From Vitellaria paradoxa (lineage: Eukaryota; Streptophyta; Magnoliopsida; Ericales; Sapotaceae), in the NCBI GenBank assembly GCA_019916065.1, contig CM034242.1, positions 9,740,879 to 9,804,878 on the forward strand: a stretch of 64,000 bases of DNA, given 5' to 3'. Each line of letters opens with the position of its first letter. Within the stretch, counting starts at the first letter, position 1. Below, piece by piece: positions 18,683 through 31,400 of this stretch. A program made the position numbers and the translations under genes. The notes under the pieces were generated by a model. The model worked only from the letters and a program-made list of their open reading frames with translations. It was not told the DNA's origin and ran no database searches.

Positions 18683-19834
18683 ATGACGGAAGAAGAAGAA
18701 GACCCTTTTGTCTCAATCGTCAGAAGGTGCCAACCCACATCGTCCCAAGAAGATGTTCTCCGGACCTGCCCTTTCGCCCGTCAATCGGAAGTCTTCCCCG
18801 ACGACGACGACGACGAGTCGCCGTCTTCGGAGCTCTTTGGAATTCCAGTCAACACCACCGGAATCATCATGGTCTCCCCGCCGGAGAGCTCGAGGGACGA
18901 TAGTACCCCTCGGGAGAACTTCCAGACTGCTCCCGAGGACTCTCTCCCGGCCAGCTCCAACGACCAGAGACCTCGGGCACCAGACACTGATTTTCGCGTC
19001 GGTCCCCAGTTCGACGCCGTCGATGGCGGCGAGTCGATGGCCGTTGGCGAGGGCTGTTCGGATGCTGAGAGGGCAGTCGATTTGGGTAACGACTCGGATA
19101 ATCTAGGGTTTTTGGGAGTGAAATCGACGCAGGTGATTGAAGGCATCGCCACTGCTGCAGGTGTTGATGGAGTTGCAGCGACTGATGTTTCCAATTGTGA
19201 ATTCGAGAAATTCATGGTTCTACCGAGAAAATCCCCAATCGTGTGTGGTGACATTTCATCTGAGTCCGTCCCCCTCAAAAAACGAAAAGTTTCTTATACG
19301 AATTTGGTAGGTTCTGAACCTCCAAGAGCTCGAAACGGTGATGATGAGCCAGTGATTGCAGAAACTAACCATGATCAAAATACCAGCACTGAAGTTATCA
19401 ATCTAGAGGAGGAAGAAATTGAGGAAGGATTAGGTGAGGGCACAATGAATGACAAATTGCCTCTGAAAGACAATAATGTGCACGGTAGTGGAAAAGGAGG
19501 GTCAGGTTGGAAGAATATAAAGGATCTTGACAAGTTCAGGTATGTTAGTTCCAATGGTGATAATCCAAGGCAAAAGGCCACTGGCATTGGGGGGCGGCGC
19601 GAATTGCCATTTTCAATCAGCGGGCGAGCAAAGATTGCAGGGGGAGAAATGGGTCCAGGCACTTCAGCGGCAAATAATCATATTCTAAAAGATCTTCTGG
19701 ATGCATTGAAGATGGTTGCTGGGGAGCTGAATGGTGGTACTGAGGAGGATGTTGATTTCTTGGAGACAGCAAAGAGGCGTGGCATGACTCTTCCTCGGCC
19801 TAGGTGGTGGCCAGAGGATGGGGGATATGAATGA
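18683..19834 (+). CDS. Uncharacterised acidic, probably nuclear protein (383 aa, single exon)
   Basis: The 383-codon frame is uninterrupted and richer in G/C than its flanks, in keeping with a real gene. The N-terminus is acidic (TEEEEDPF near the start, a run of five Asp at about 40-45), followed by a long polar, low-complexity region. At about 196-202 lies PLKKRKVSY, which resembles a classical SV40-type nuclear localisation signal. A second acidic stretch (LEEEEIEEG) follows at about 240-250. The C-terminal end (about 335-383) looks best ordered: a helix-like DLLDALKMVAGEL, then FLETAKRRGMTLPRPRWWPE. I do not recognise a named family. The start at 18683 is the first ATG of the leader and is followed by coding-like sequence. 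Function is unknown; a chromatin or cell-cycle role is only suggested by the NLS and promoter motifs. Confidence 0.75.
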   Translation: MTEEEEDPFVSIVRRCQPTSSQEDVLRTCPFARQSEVFPDDDDDESPSSELFGIPVNTTGIIMVSPPESSRDDSTPRENFQTAPEDSLPASSNDQRPRAPDTDFRVGPQFDAVDGGESMAVGEGCSDAERAVDLGNDSDNLGFLGVKSTQVIEGIATAAGVDGVAATDVSNCEFEKFMVLPRKSPIVCGDISSESVPLKKRKVSYTNLVGSEPPRARNGDDEPVIAETNHDQNTSTEVINLEEEEIEEGLGEGTMNDKLPLKDNNVHGSGKGGSGWKNIKDLDKFRYVSSNGDNPRQKATGIGGRRELPFSISGRAKIAGGEMGPGTSAANNHILKDLLDALKMVAGELNGGTEEDVDFLETAKRRGMTLPRPRWWPEDGGYE

Positions 19835-20289
19835 TGGTTGAGCGTCTGGGAGAAGAAGAAAACACCGTGCTTTCTCGTTGAGATTTTGATTTGGTGGATT
19901 ATGAATACTCTGATGCAGAAATGTTGTATAAACATCAACTTTGGATGAAGGTGGTGGTTCTCGTTAAACTATTTTTTCAGGCACTTGAGGTGAGATAGAA
20001 ATCTAGAGCTTGTTAAAGTAGTTAATAGTTGTTCTTGTACAGTTTGGTGCTTTGAAGTTGTGCATTATTCACAGGTTGGATGCTATGAATACTTTTTATC
20101 ATGCTGATTAACTTTTGTACATGATGAATTTTGTTGTGTAGTATATATGGATCTTTGCTTCTTGCATTTGTTTCTAATCGACAATGTAATTGACAAAGAA
20201 GGCATTTGATTTTTGGCACATAGCTTCAATTGAAACATGATTAAAACCCTTAAAAAACAACACATTACTCAACTTAGCCATATAACTTT
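19835..20289 (+). other. Probable 3' UTR of the 383-aa gene and flank
   Basis: The sequence after the TGA is T-rich with several TTGT phrases, as is common in plant 3' UTRs. No definite polyadenylation hexamer was fixed. No gene on either strand. Confidence 0.4.
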
Positions 20290-20470
20290 ATACTTTTCTC
20301 AATTAAATGGGAACAGCTACATGGATTTTTTTTACCCATTATGCTCGGTTAAGGGTTATTTCCTTTTTGTTAAATCAAATCAGGCCAAATCTTTTTTATT
20401 AGTTTTACCCATGAAAATTTTGGTCTACCTCGCCCCCTCAAAAGAACACAATCTCCTTCCAAAAGGAGAA
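20290..20470 (-). mobile_element. RTE-type LINE 3' fragment
   Basis: On the minus strand the translation reads RGRGRPKFSWVKLIKK. Further on, after frame damage, come phrases comparable to the C-terminus of RTE-clade LINE ORF2 (GRGRPK..W...IKKD, followed by the '.ADPI..LG'-like end). Only the extreme 3' end is left, as is usual for 5'-truncated LINE copies. Confidence 0.55.
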
Positions 20471-21707
20471 GCACAGTCTTCAAGTTACTATCATATTTTT
20501 TAATATTACAGTGGCATCTAACTAAGCAAGCATGTTTTGGATAATCTAAACGTAAACCCAATTGCAACCAATTTATGGTTCAGGTTTCGGGAAATTAGCA
20601 AAATTTCGAAATCTGTATTCTTGACCATGATAAACAATTTATTCCCGCCAGGACTTTTAGTAATCATATATGCATTGATTCATAACTAACAATGAATGAA
20701 AGCCAATTAAGATACCAAAGCAGAAGGAAAATCTTCACTTGCTGAAAGTTAAAACTTCACAAGCCTTTTTCACACAGTAATGTTGCTGCACCTGACTTGT
20801 ATTCCCCCATTGCCGTGCAATTAAGAACAATGCCTTAGATGACAAAAGACATCAATTATGATTTTTTTTTTTGGGGGGGGGGGGGTTTCATAGCATATTA
20901 TTGGATCAGAATTACTATAAATTTTTCTATTAGGCTTGGGGGTATTTTAGTATCTTCACTTCCATGATCTCATTTCAAAGAATCTCAAAATGATTAATCC
21001 TTCTTCCTCTGAAGCAAATAGCAAGCAACAGGCAGAGGGGAGAAATAATTCAATCCCATACAGCTAATAATGGATGAAGTCAAATTATGGCTGGCTGCCC
21101 AATTTCCCCCGAGCTAGCCAAATGATGATTTCTTGTGATTCCTTTGAGTCATATCACAATATCTACTTGAGGCTGTTAAGTATTGTAGTATTAAATGAAA
21201 TTGAACAGAACAGAATCCCTTCGCATTGGATCTGAAGTGGGTAACAATCATCTAGATTCATGAAAGCCGGCATGTATAACAAATATTTAACACCCTTATG
21301 TAATTTCCTTGTATGTAGTCTCTACTTTTTTTTATTATTATTTTCAAACATCAATGTATATAATTTATTAAGGAATGTGGACACTTAATTGCCAGAGTAG
21401 GTGTTGTTTTCCTGTCCTCTGCCTCATTAAAAGTCAACTTTCATTCTCTTTTGTCAGTAATTCTGTAAATACTTGCATTAAGACAGAGCAAACCAAATGC
21501 ATAAATTATTAAAGGAGTGTGCTCTAGAGAAGATACAAAATAATTCAAAGAAGCAATTTCAATCCACATTACATTAGCTTAATTAGTAAACTCTATAATC
21601 AACTCCATTTACTCAGTGGCCTTATTCACTCAAATAACAAATTAGCTGCATCAAGCATTTTTCCTTATCAATAAGGGTGTATTTGGAGCGAAGATTTGGT
21701 GTGAGGG

Positions 21708-21752
<45 letters not shown>

Positions 21753-22406
21753 AAGTATATATCCTTATTTGAATGGATCTAAATATATAAGAAAACAAAA
21801 TGATTTATCAGTTAATTAATTTTCTAATTTAATTATTTTTTGCTTCTCAAATCTCATGCATTTCCCTTTCATTTTCCATGAAAAAACAAACAAGAGTAGG
21901 AATGTTAAACCCACTTCGCTTGATAAATTCTTGATCCAAACACAACCTAATTCTCTGTCCCAAGTGAAAATAGGAGTGAGGCAAAATACAGATTTCATCT
22001 TCCTTTACATCCATCCCACAAGTTTAATTAATATTATTAGAGAATAAACCCAAAGAGTAAATCTCATGAGCGCAATAAGCAGCCAACAGAAGGGTTGTCT
22101 GAAAGTTATTTTGCAATTCAACAGCTAAGCTGCATACAAAAAAGCTCAGAAACTTATCACCTCTTGTGCATTTCAACTGTATATTACAAGCTTCTGTCAA
22201 CCTATACAAAAAGCCCATCCACAATCACCCTTTCAGCATTTCAAGTTTAATATAGGCCACAAGAAAAGAGAAAAGCAACCATCAAGCCTCGTGTCCATAT
22301 AGACTATATTGTATGTTTGGCATTCAAAATATGTGGATCCCAACACGCATTTTAACAGAAGCAGAACCTTAATAGCCTGGTCAGAGCAGCGCCTCGAAAA
22401 CCACTG
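20471..22406. other. Intergenic DNA between the 383-aa gene and GATA26/27
   Basis: No gene is supported. The stretch contains a T-run followed by a long G-run near 20860-20886 and a (GA)n microsatellite at about 21711-21748. The part nearest 22407 should be the 3' UTR of the minus-strand GATA gene. Confidence 0.4.
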
Positions 22407-25400
22407 TCAGGGCTGGACAAGTTGTGGGTAAACTGAGCTACTACTAGTGCTTGCTTGGGCGCCGAAACTTGAAGTTGGGAGAAGGAGCTCCGCCTCCGGG
22501 AAGGAGCTATTGGATGGCACATTCAGCAACAGGTCTTGATCAGAACTCTTGTCCATAAAGTGGAAAGAGTCCAACATGAGGGAGCTATTATCGGGAGGCA
22601 AGGCAAAAAGACTTCTTGGACTAAAGCAAGAGCCATCATTGTCTACAAGTTCCTTGTGCTCATAGCCACCCTTCATCACCCCTTTTGGGCTTTTCATTGT
22701 TGTCTTTGCTCCTGAAAGAGAAAAAAATGTCCCTTCAATAGATGGTAAAAGCAAACATATCTTGCAGATGAAGTTCAAATGAAAGTCATAAAATTGCATT
22801 ATTTGTTAAATTCTACATATGATAACATGTTCAATTGCTTGGGGGGCTCAACATTTTACAGTATTGTTTGTTCATCCCGTAAATTTACATAATATTATTC
22901 TTCTTTACTATATTTTGACTTGGACAGGATGTAATGTCTAGATTGATAATGCACCGTGGCTCCCACCATGCCACACGTGTGCCACAATTTGATTTCTCTA
23001 GCATTCAAAATGAGATTTCCGGTGCTGTTTAATGGCACCCGGAGGACTTTTTGGAAGCCCCGAGAGGATGACGTCCAGTGGACCTGCTATTGCCGAATCT
23101 ATTCATTTTTGCCATGGACGTATTCAGCAAGATGATTGCTAGGGCAAAAGCTACTGAAGGGATTCACTGTCGGGAATATTTCTCGTGGAATGTTTGAGGT
23201 CTCTCGTCTCCTTTTTGCAGATAAATACATTACTGTTTGTGAAACGGATGTGACTTAGATAGGCCAAGTAAGGTGTATTCTTCTTTGCTTTGAGGGAGTA
23301 TTAGGTTTAAATGTCAGTGATTATTCCAATAGGGGATGTGCAAAAAGTGGAAGACCTAGACTTTGTGCTTGGATGTACAGTCTGAACCTTACCCACTATG
23401 TATCTTGGGCTTCTTTTAGGGGCCCCCTATAAGGTTAAAGGAGTGTGGAAGAGGGTTCTGGAGTGGATGCAGAAAAAAACTAGCTAGGTGAAAGCTGAAG
23501 TACTTGTCAAGGGAATGCGGGTGACCTTGATCAAAAGCTCTTTATCTAGCCTCCCTGTGTACTTCATGCCTTTGTTTAAAGCACCCGTGTTGATGATAAG
23601 GAGGTTGGACAATATGTAACGATATTTCCTGTGGCGTGATGAAGGGGAGGGGCACAAGTGCCATCTGGTTGATTGGAAGACAGTTTGTCTCCCAATAGAA
23701 GTAGATAATGTTGGTATTAGAGATTTGTAGTTGTTTAATCAATCTCTGATGGGCAAATGGTTGTAGAGATACATGATTGAAAAAGGCAACCGCAATGGAG
23801 GATAGTCACGTACAAATTTGGGGCAGAGTAGAGGGAGAAGATTACCGGGGGTTCTCTTATTGGCTTTAGTCCATGGATTAGTATCAAAAAGGGGTGTCAG
23901 AGATTTCAGGAACATATTAAATGGTAAGTACGAAGCGGAGAGACAGTGAGATTTTGGCGACATAGGTGGATACCAAAAGGCACTTTGGCGGAGCAATAAC
24001 CTGAGTTGTTTTTCATTCCAGCAAATAAGGAAGTAGCGGTGGCAGATTGCACGTCATTCAAAGGACCGAACATGGAATGGGTAGTGGCTTTGCATTGGAA
24101 TTTGAAGGATTGGGAGATTGAGAGATACGCCGAGTTATTGGCAAAACTCAACACAATTAGGCCAACAAAGGATGAAGATGGAGTACGATGAATGATGTCT
24201 AAGGCCTGAAATTTTGAAGTAAATCCTGTTATAGGACTTTGTGCGGAAAAAGAGTAGGCGAGTTCCCATGGAAAATGATGGGGGCGTTTTGTAGCGCAAA
24301 TTTTAACATTTTCTAGCATTTTTTAGTCAAAATTTGCTAATTGTAATTTTTGATGTGTTTGGTGAAGTAAGTTACAATTTTTAGCAACTTTTTGCAACTT
24401 TTGGGTGGTTGGTAAAATTTTTGGCAATATTTAGTAATTTCAAGCAACTTTTGAGTGTTTGGTAAAATTTTAACAAATTTTATCAACTTTTTGTGTGTTT
24501 GGTGAAACTTTGAATGGAACACATTACTGTAGCAGAGCAAAAAAGTGGCAAAAGTTGAGGTTTCGCCCAACGCTCAACTTGCAACTTTTGGTAGATTTTT
24601 GCACTTTTGTGTGCTACCAAATGGGACCGATATGGGTTGGAGGAGTGACCCAAAAGTAGCACTTTATCATTGGCGCCTGATCCAAGGGAGGATTCGCATT
24701 TTGGATAATTTCAAGAGAAGATAACATGTTTTGGCCAATAGATGCAGCTTGTCCAATGTTCGAGAAGAGTCAATTGATCACAAGTTCATTCAATGCGGAT
24801 GGACAAAGGAAATATGGGACCTTTTGCTTTCAAGGTTTGGAATCCACTAGGTGCTCTGAGGGGAGATTCAAGGCTTGTTTCCTGCATGGTGGGGATCCAA
24901 GCTGAGGAAGCTGTATAGAAAAGCCTAACATATGGCTACTTTTTGTCTAGCTTAGTTGGTTTAGAGAGAGAAAAGTTGTAAAGTTTTCCAAGATAAGGAA
25001 ATGTCCATATATAGAGTCAAGAGAGCTTTTTTGTCAGAATTGTATAGTTGGATGAAAGGAGGTATAGATCCTGATACTGAGTTTTTCATGAGTTTACTAG
25101 AGGGCTCACTGTGTTGATTGAAGGTGCTTTTGTAATTGGCGTTTTCTTAATGCCTTTTTTTTTCATTTAATAAAATTCTTTATTCATATAAAAAAAAAGT
25201 GAAAAAAAAAAAAAATGCTTCTAACCTCCTTGCTAAGATGAATAAAAAAAGAAGTTTAAAGACGACGTTGCAAAAGATGTTTGGAGAAAAATAGTGAAAA
25301 TAAATGTTGTGATAATTTCCATTCAATTTGGAAACAAAAATTGTAGCGAAATTTTGGAAGTGGAATAGTCTTATATGGACTCTGAGATACAATGGAATAG

Positions 25401-28400
25401 TCATTTCAAACACACAAAAACACAGGCATAGATATGGGGTGTGCTAGAGAAAGTTTACCTAAGTAGCTTAAGAAGACGTGAGTTTACCTGGAAAATTTTG
25501 AAATTGGCCATCACGCGATTGCTTTAAGTTTGTTGAATTACCAGAGGCAATGGTTTTAGATCCTCCTGGAATGATAGACCCTCCATTACTACTTTTACAC
25601 TTCACATCCTACAGCGAAAATAGAAATACTATTAATACAGTTGTACAGATGATGAATGGTAACTTTTCAAGACATAATATTCATTATCTCCAAAAATCAA
25701 CTCAAACCTTGAGAATATTATATTGTTCCACCCACTTCGATTTTGTTGAATTGCCCAATACAAGCCTCTTCAATGTTCTACAGTCTTCAGGTTTTACTCC
25801 TGTAAATGAAAGATCAAAAACCCCTTCCGCAAGCAGCTTCTGGAAGGAGGATAGATTCTCCTTGAATTGAGGGCTAGCAAACATGCTTTTCAGGCTGCAG
25901 ATACTACCAAAAAGTGACCCAAAAAAAATTAAAAAAGGAAAGTTAGTGTCCATATATTAGCTTCAAAACCTTGATTAACAGTCCAATATGGTATGCACTG
26001 TGAACATAAAGAATAGATGTCACTAAGGCACTCCCTCAAAGATAAGTGAATTAATGGGAGGAAAAAACTGGAAAGATACCAATGTATTATTCCTATATAC
26101 AACTTTGAAATTGAAGAGGAAGGGAAAAAAAATCATATTGGTAAAAATAGCATATAACATATTGAGCATATGGTGTGATTGGTTTGTGTATTATCAGAAA
26201 ATTGTCAAATTCATTCAGCTATAAACTATAACAAACACTCATTACATGAACATAAAAAAATCAGTTTATGATATTTACCATGAAGGATACAAATGATTTC
26301 CTTGCATCAGTACTTAAAATCGTAGCCATATTAATTAAAATAAAACTTGGATGCTATATTATCTGTGCTTAAACACAGTAAGTGAAAAATGAAACATTAA
26401 GGACCAAGGTAGGAACCTATCAGGAAGTCCAGCAGTATCAATAGGAGGGAGATACTTCAGCAAATGCTGCTGCTCTTCACATGTCAGGTGACTTGCAAAC
26501 TCATCAAAGTTGAGAACATCCTGCACCAAACAGGACACTGATTGAGATTGCTCTACACACTTTAATAGAGAACATATTCTGACAGCAAAAATAAAATTGA
26601 ATTGCATTATCATTGTATCTTGAATAAGTAGGAATTTGCCAAAAAATTCGTGGACAATGGGAAAAAGAAAATCTGATCTTTTCCGATGAACAAACATGAA
26701 AAAATACACATAAATATTGACCCAAGTACAAAAAATCAGGTACTTTATGTGATCATCATACACCTTTAAGTTTAAATTTTAAACGAATAGTTGTATGGGA
26801 CAGTGGAAACCTGTCAAGCCATATGGTTCGCAATGTTCGGTAAATAAAAAATAAGATATTAATAAAATAAATGTAGTCAAAATGCAAATGCGAAGATGGA
26901 TGTATTGTAAAACGAAAAAATATAAGACTAAAAATCAGAAGGGTAGCACCAATTAAAAATAAATTGAGAGAAAATCAATTAAGATGATTTGATCACATAC
27001 AATGGAGATCGGTCGATGCACCAAATTAGAAGTGATGGCATCCAAATTTTGCAAGGGGGCAGGGGTAGGTCAAAACTAGTGGATAAAATTAATAAAGAAA
27101 GACATGACTCGATGTGATTTGACAAAGAAAATGACCTTTAACCAAGTGGAATGGAGAAAATTGTTCCATATAACCGATCCCATTTAGTTGGGAAAAAAAC
27201 AAGTTGAGTTCAGTACAAAACATCATCTTTTCATGACTAACGTAAATGTGCATATTCCACAGATGTCGAGATCTTTGCCTCAATGATTTTGACAAGTGAG
27301 TCCACATGAAGCTGGTTCAATGCAAAATTAGATGATAGCATAATTGAGGGTTTGTTTCCAAGCGTAACATCAGAGAAAATGTTATCCATGCAACTTACAT
27401 TTAGATCTACACAACGTAGTGGTGAAATATGATTTCCTAGCATCTGTAGTTTTTCATGCTGAGTCTTGTCCCTACAACATTAAAAACAAGTTGAATAAAT
27501 AGACAGAAAGAAGTTAACTAGCGAAGAAAAGGATACCTATTTCTTCTCAAGCTACGGAATTCAAGTTTCTCTAAGCAAGTAAACCCAAATGAGTTAATTT
27601 TGCCCTTAGTCAAAAGTTACCATAATTGATTGTGCAATTACAATCCCAAGTAGTAATTTTACACCAGTCTGCTGAGCATGTCAGGACACCAGGACTCACG
27701 CTAGGAGGAAACAAAACCTGTGGTGTCCCTAGCAAACAACATAACACAGAAAATTCTCCTTTTTTTTTCTTTTGGACGACAAAAACCAAAATTTTTCTTC
27801 TTAATTGCAGTGCATCCCAAAATTGTTGGAGTCATTGTGCCAAAGACCGCCATATTCAGGCATCCCTTGTGAAAATATAGTGCCATTAATTTCATATTTG
27901 ATGGGGATTTTGACTTCTTCATGGTTAAAATAAAAGAAATTCAGTACCGTTTAGTTTGCTCTTGTTGCATCCCTTGTCCAGCGGGTTTCTTGCTTTTCTC
28001 AATCCCCAGACTTGGAAAGTTGGCACCCTTTTTATCAATATGTACATGAAGGGCAGTCAAACTTGAATATGCCTCATTTGCCAGGGATGGTTTGTTATCA
28101 ACTGAAAGAGAGCTAGCTTCAGATTCCTCTTCCCTAGCTATGGAGCTCGGATGTCGAATAAGAACACTTCCATGTCCTATCTCAACAGAGACCATAGGTG
28201 TGTTGCTCTCAAAAAGCAAATCCTCTTCAGAAGATCCCGAGAAGTGTGAGGACTGTTCATGTAAGATGGTATATAAATCTTTTGTAAGCTTCTCCACTGA
28301 AGATGGTTTTGGACGGCTGACACAGGTTCTCTTCCGTGAAGGTACCATTGTGTCCCACACAATGGACTGGGCTGGACCTGAAAGGAGGATCAAAGGAAAG

Positions 28401-31400
28401 CACCTTCTGAAGTCGGTAAAATATATCAACTATACTAGGGCAAGCATATCATACCAGCTTTGTTTAATGCAGTGGTGAATTGATTTGAACAGATCAAAAC
28501 TAGGGGAACAAAATAGTTGCACCCGCAAGGGAAAGGAGAGGGAGGAATACCCAAATTGTGAAACAACTAGTTCTTTAGCCGAGACAGTTCAAAGATAAAC
28601 TCCAGGTTTCTGCTCCACTCATTTCATTCGAGAAATAGTTCAGCAATGCAATGGGACCACTAGTGTCCTCATGAAAATAACATAGGTATGCCATAATATA
28701 AATGAAATAGAACAGGAAATGAAGAAGCAAACAACAAACCAACTCTTTTAGTAAGACAAATAAAAACTCAAGCAAGAAATGTAGAATTTTATCAGCACAA
28801 CACTTTTGTAGTCCTGCAGCTACATTTTAATCCATGCGTGCAAGATAAGTGTTTCCATAACACTCAAATACTGAACATAGCATACGTATTTTGAGTGGAA
28901 CCTCCCATTTGAACTAGAATGTGATCCTTTCTCATTACACTCAATAAAATTCCTATGTTAAGCATTTCTCACATCAAGGTGTATTGACACCATTGATATA
29001 ATGCATGCAGATATAGTGACAGACCAACCTGTCAAATCACTTGCATCTGCACTGCCAAACTGTACACAGCTCTCAGAGTTAGATATGGCAGAGCCAGAAC
29101 TTGATCGATTACTAGTATCTTCATCTATACCCTTCTCCAAACCATGGCTATAATCAGGGTCAACCCCTCCAGATACAGCATTTTCATGGTTTTTTCTTTT
29201 TAACAGCTTTGCTTCTCTGCTCTTTATAGATATGCTCTTCACTCTTGAAACCCTATAATCGTCAAACTCATCAAGTTCAGTCCTAGCATGCAGGGGGGTG
29301 TAGTTTGCTAGTGTTCCTTTCGTTCTCCATCGGGATCCACAAGCATTACACAGTACTGGTTTCTCCGGTGGTCCATTGCGCCAAAGAGGAGTGCCTGTGG
29401 CATCACTTAATTGTCAATAATAATAGAATGTGTAAATAAGAAAGATAAAAATGTTATATGAAACTCTGGAAAAGAAAAATCACATCTGCTCTAGTATAAG
29501 TGCTATATCAGTGACCTTTCAAGCAGAGTGAAATTTAAAACTACAGAGAAAAATCAAAACTCAACACACATATGCATGCCACAACAAAGTCATTCTTATG
29601 GTAATGTAGTTTCTTCGCTGTAACAAGACATTACAAAAAAAAGTTACTCATAGAGAAAAGGTAGAAATATCTGGACCATATCTAGAAGTCGCAATAACCG
29701 TTTGAATTTGTAATGACCATTCACTCAACATACATTGGATAATGAGCAGAGTTGGAAGAAATGGCTGTAAACCCCTTTTTATCTCTCTTTTACCTAAATT
29801 AAAACTAGATAAAAGAATGATGTTAGATAAAAAATGATGGCATAAACCAACCAAACCTCTCAAGTCAGAATGCATTTGATTTGAAACGATTAGACGTTTG
29901 AAACTAATCCAACCCATAATTGCACTTAAGCATTAGCACGGATTACCACTGGAGGTTTAACTGAGCTCAAACAAGCCAATAAATAAAAAAAGAGCTTATT
30001 AAATACAATTTGATAGCTAAAGGAAGTGGCAAGGCCCTGATGTGTAAGAATAACAATTGAACTTCTTCAGAAGTACAAGACTAGAATGAAGTACCTCCTA
30101 TAAATCCTACTTGCAAGAATTTCCTATGTTTGGAAATATCTTCCCAAAAATGAGGAGGATTTTATAGATTTTAATTGCTAGTCTGTTTCATTCCTTTCAG
30201 TATTTGAAGCAAGCTAAGCTTATCCATACAGTCTTCTTCAATGTGAACAAATTAATAGGATGAGATAAAAGCACAAGAAATCTTCAAACTAAGTTAACAA
30301 CCAACAAAGATGTAACCAGTGCACTATGGAATGAACACAATGGTGTGACTCTCAGCTGCAACAGAGAAAAAGTTTTTCCAGAAAAAGAATTGATGTTGGA
30401 TTTCAGTATGTCAGCTGAGGGCCAAAGACAAGAATCACCGTCCTATAGCTGACAGAAAGCAAGCTGAACAAATGGCGTAGAATATAAAATATCAGTTTAG
30501 CATTCTTGAAATCTTAGTGCCATTTTAAATTTTGAGCTATTGATGAGGGAATGCAAGATGATACCAACCATTGGCAACTGAAAGAACTTATTCTTGTCCT
30601 CAATCCACTACCACTTGCATAACAAGTTAATAGACAAATGAAAGAATATATTGGAATTAACACCCACTTCAACTTGAAGTAGAAATGAATGGCACAGCTA
30701 GACCCAGATGACTAAAATATAACGCTATTGATTGGAGTGAAGTTGCTGATGTCCCAGACACTAAAATGGATAGCTGAAGTGGACTTCCAGACAGTGAGTT
30801 ATATATTATGCCACAGATAACAAATCAAAATCTGCTGGCATGAAGAAAGCAACGACAGCATAAAGGCTTGAAAGTCCATATCTATATTTGACATCCTACC
30901 AGGACACTAATCAAATCCTTAGCAGAAACTAAACAGAATAGTTGGAAGGCAAAGACTTAGAACAATCTCAGTCAATGGTGATTGAAGATTATGATTGATA
31001 ACATACAACTTCTGTTGGTAGCAAGATCAATTCAATCAGAAAAAGAGTAGTTGATAATATATATATATATATATAGAGGAACATTTTACATTGACAAATA
31101 TTGAGATATGAATTTGAACGACCACCACAAGGGATTCGTTCAGCAGTAGTTTTGCCAGGACTGTATTTCAATAGAACAATGACAGCCTAAGAACTAGTGA
31201 GAACTAGAATACAGAGAAATGAATTGTCAGAAATATCATAATTTCAGTTGCATCAAGAAATTATGGAAGGAGGAATCGAGAGGAAATTATGGCTTCACTC
31301 AGCAGTACATCTTTAACACAAACACCTCCAAGGCAAACCAAAGACCAGAGAGAACAAAACATAGACACTGAAATTGCTCAGTTTTCAAAGACTCCAAGCC

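Noticed and set aside
18708..19662. Overlapping frames of 95-165 codons on both strands within the 383-aa gene
   Set aside because: Shadows of the main frame; Pro/Ser/Thr-rich composition follows from its codon use.
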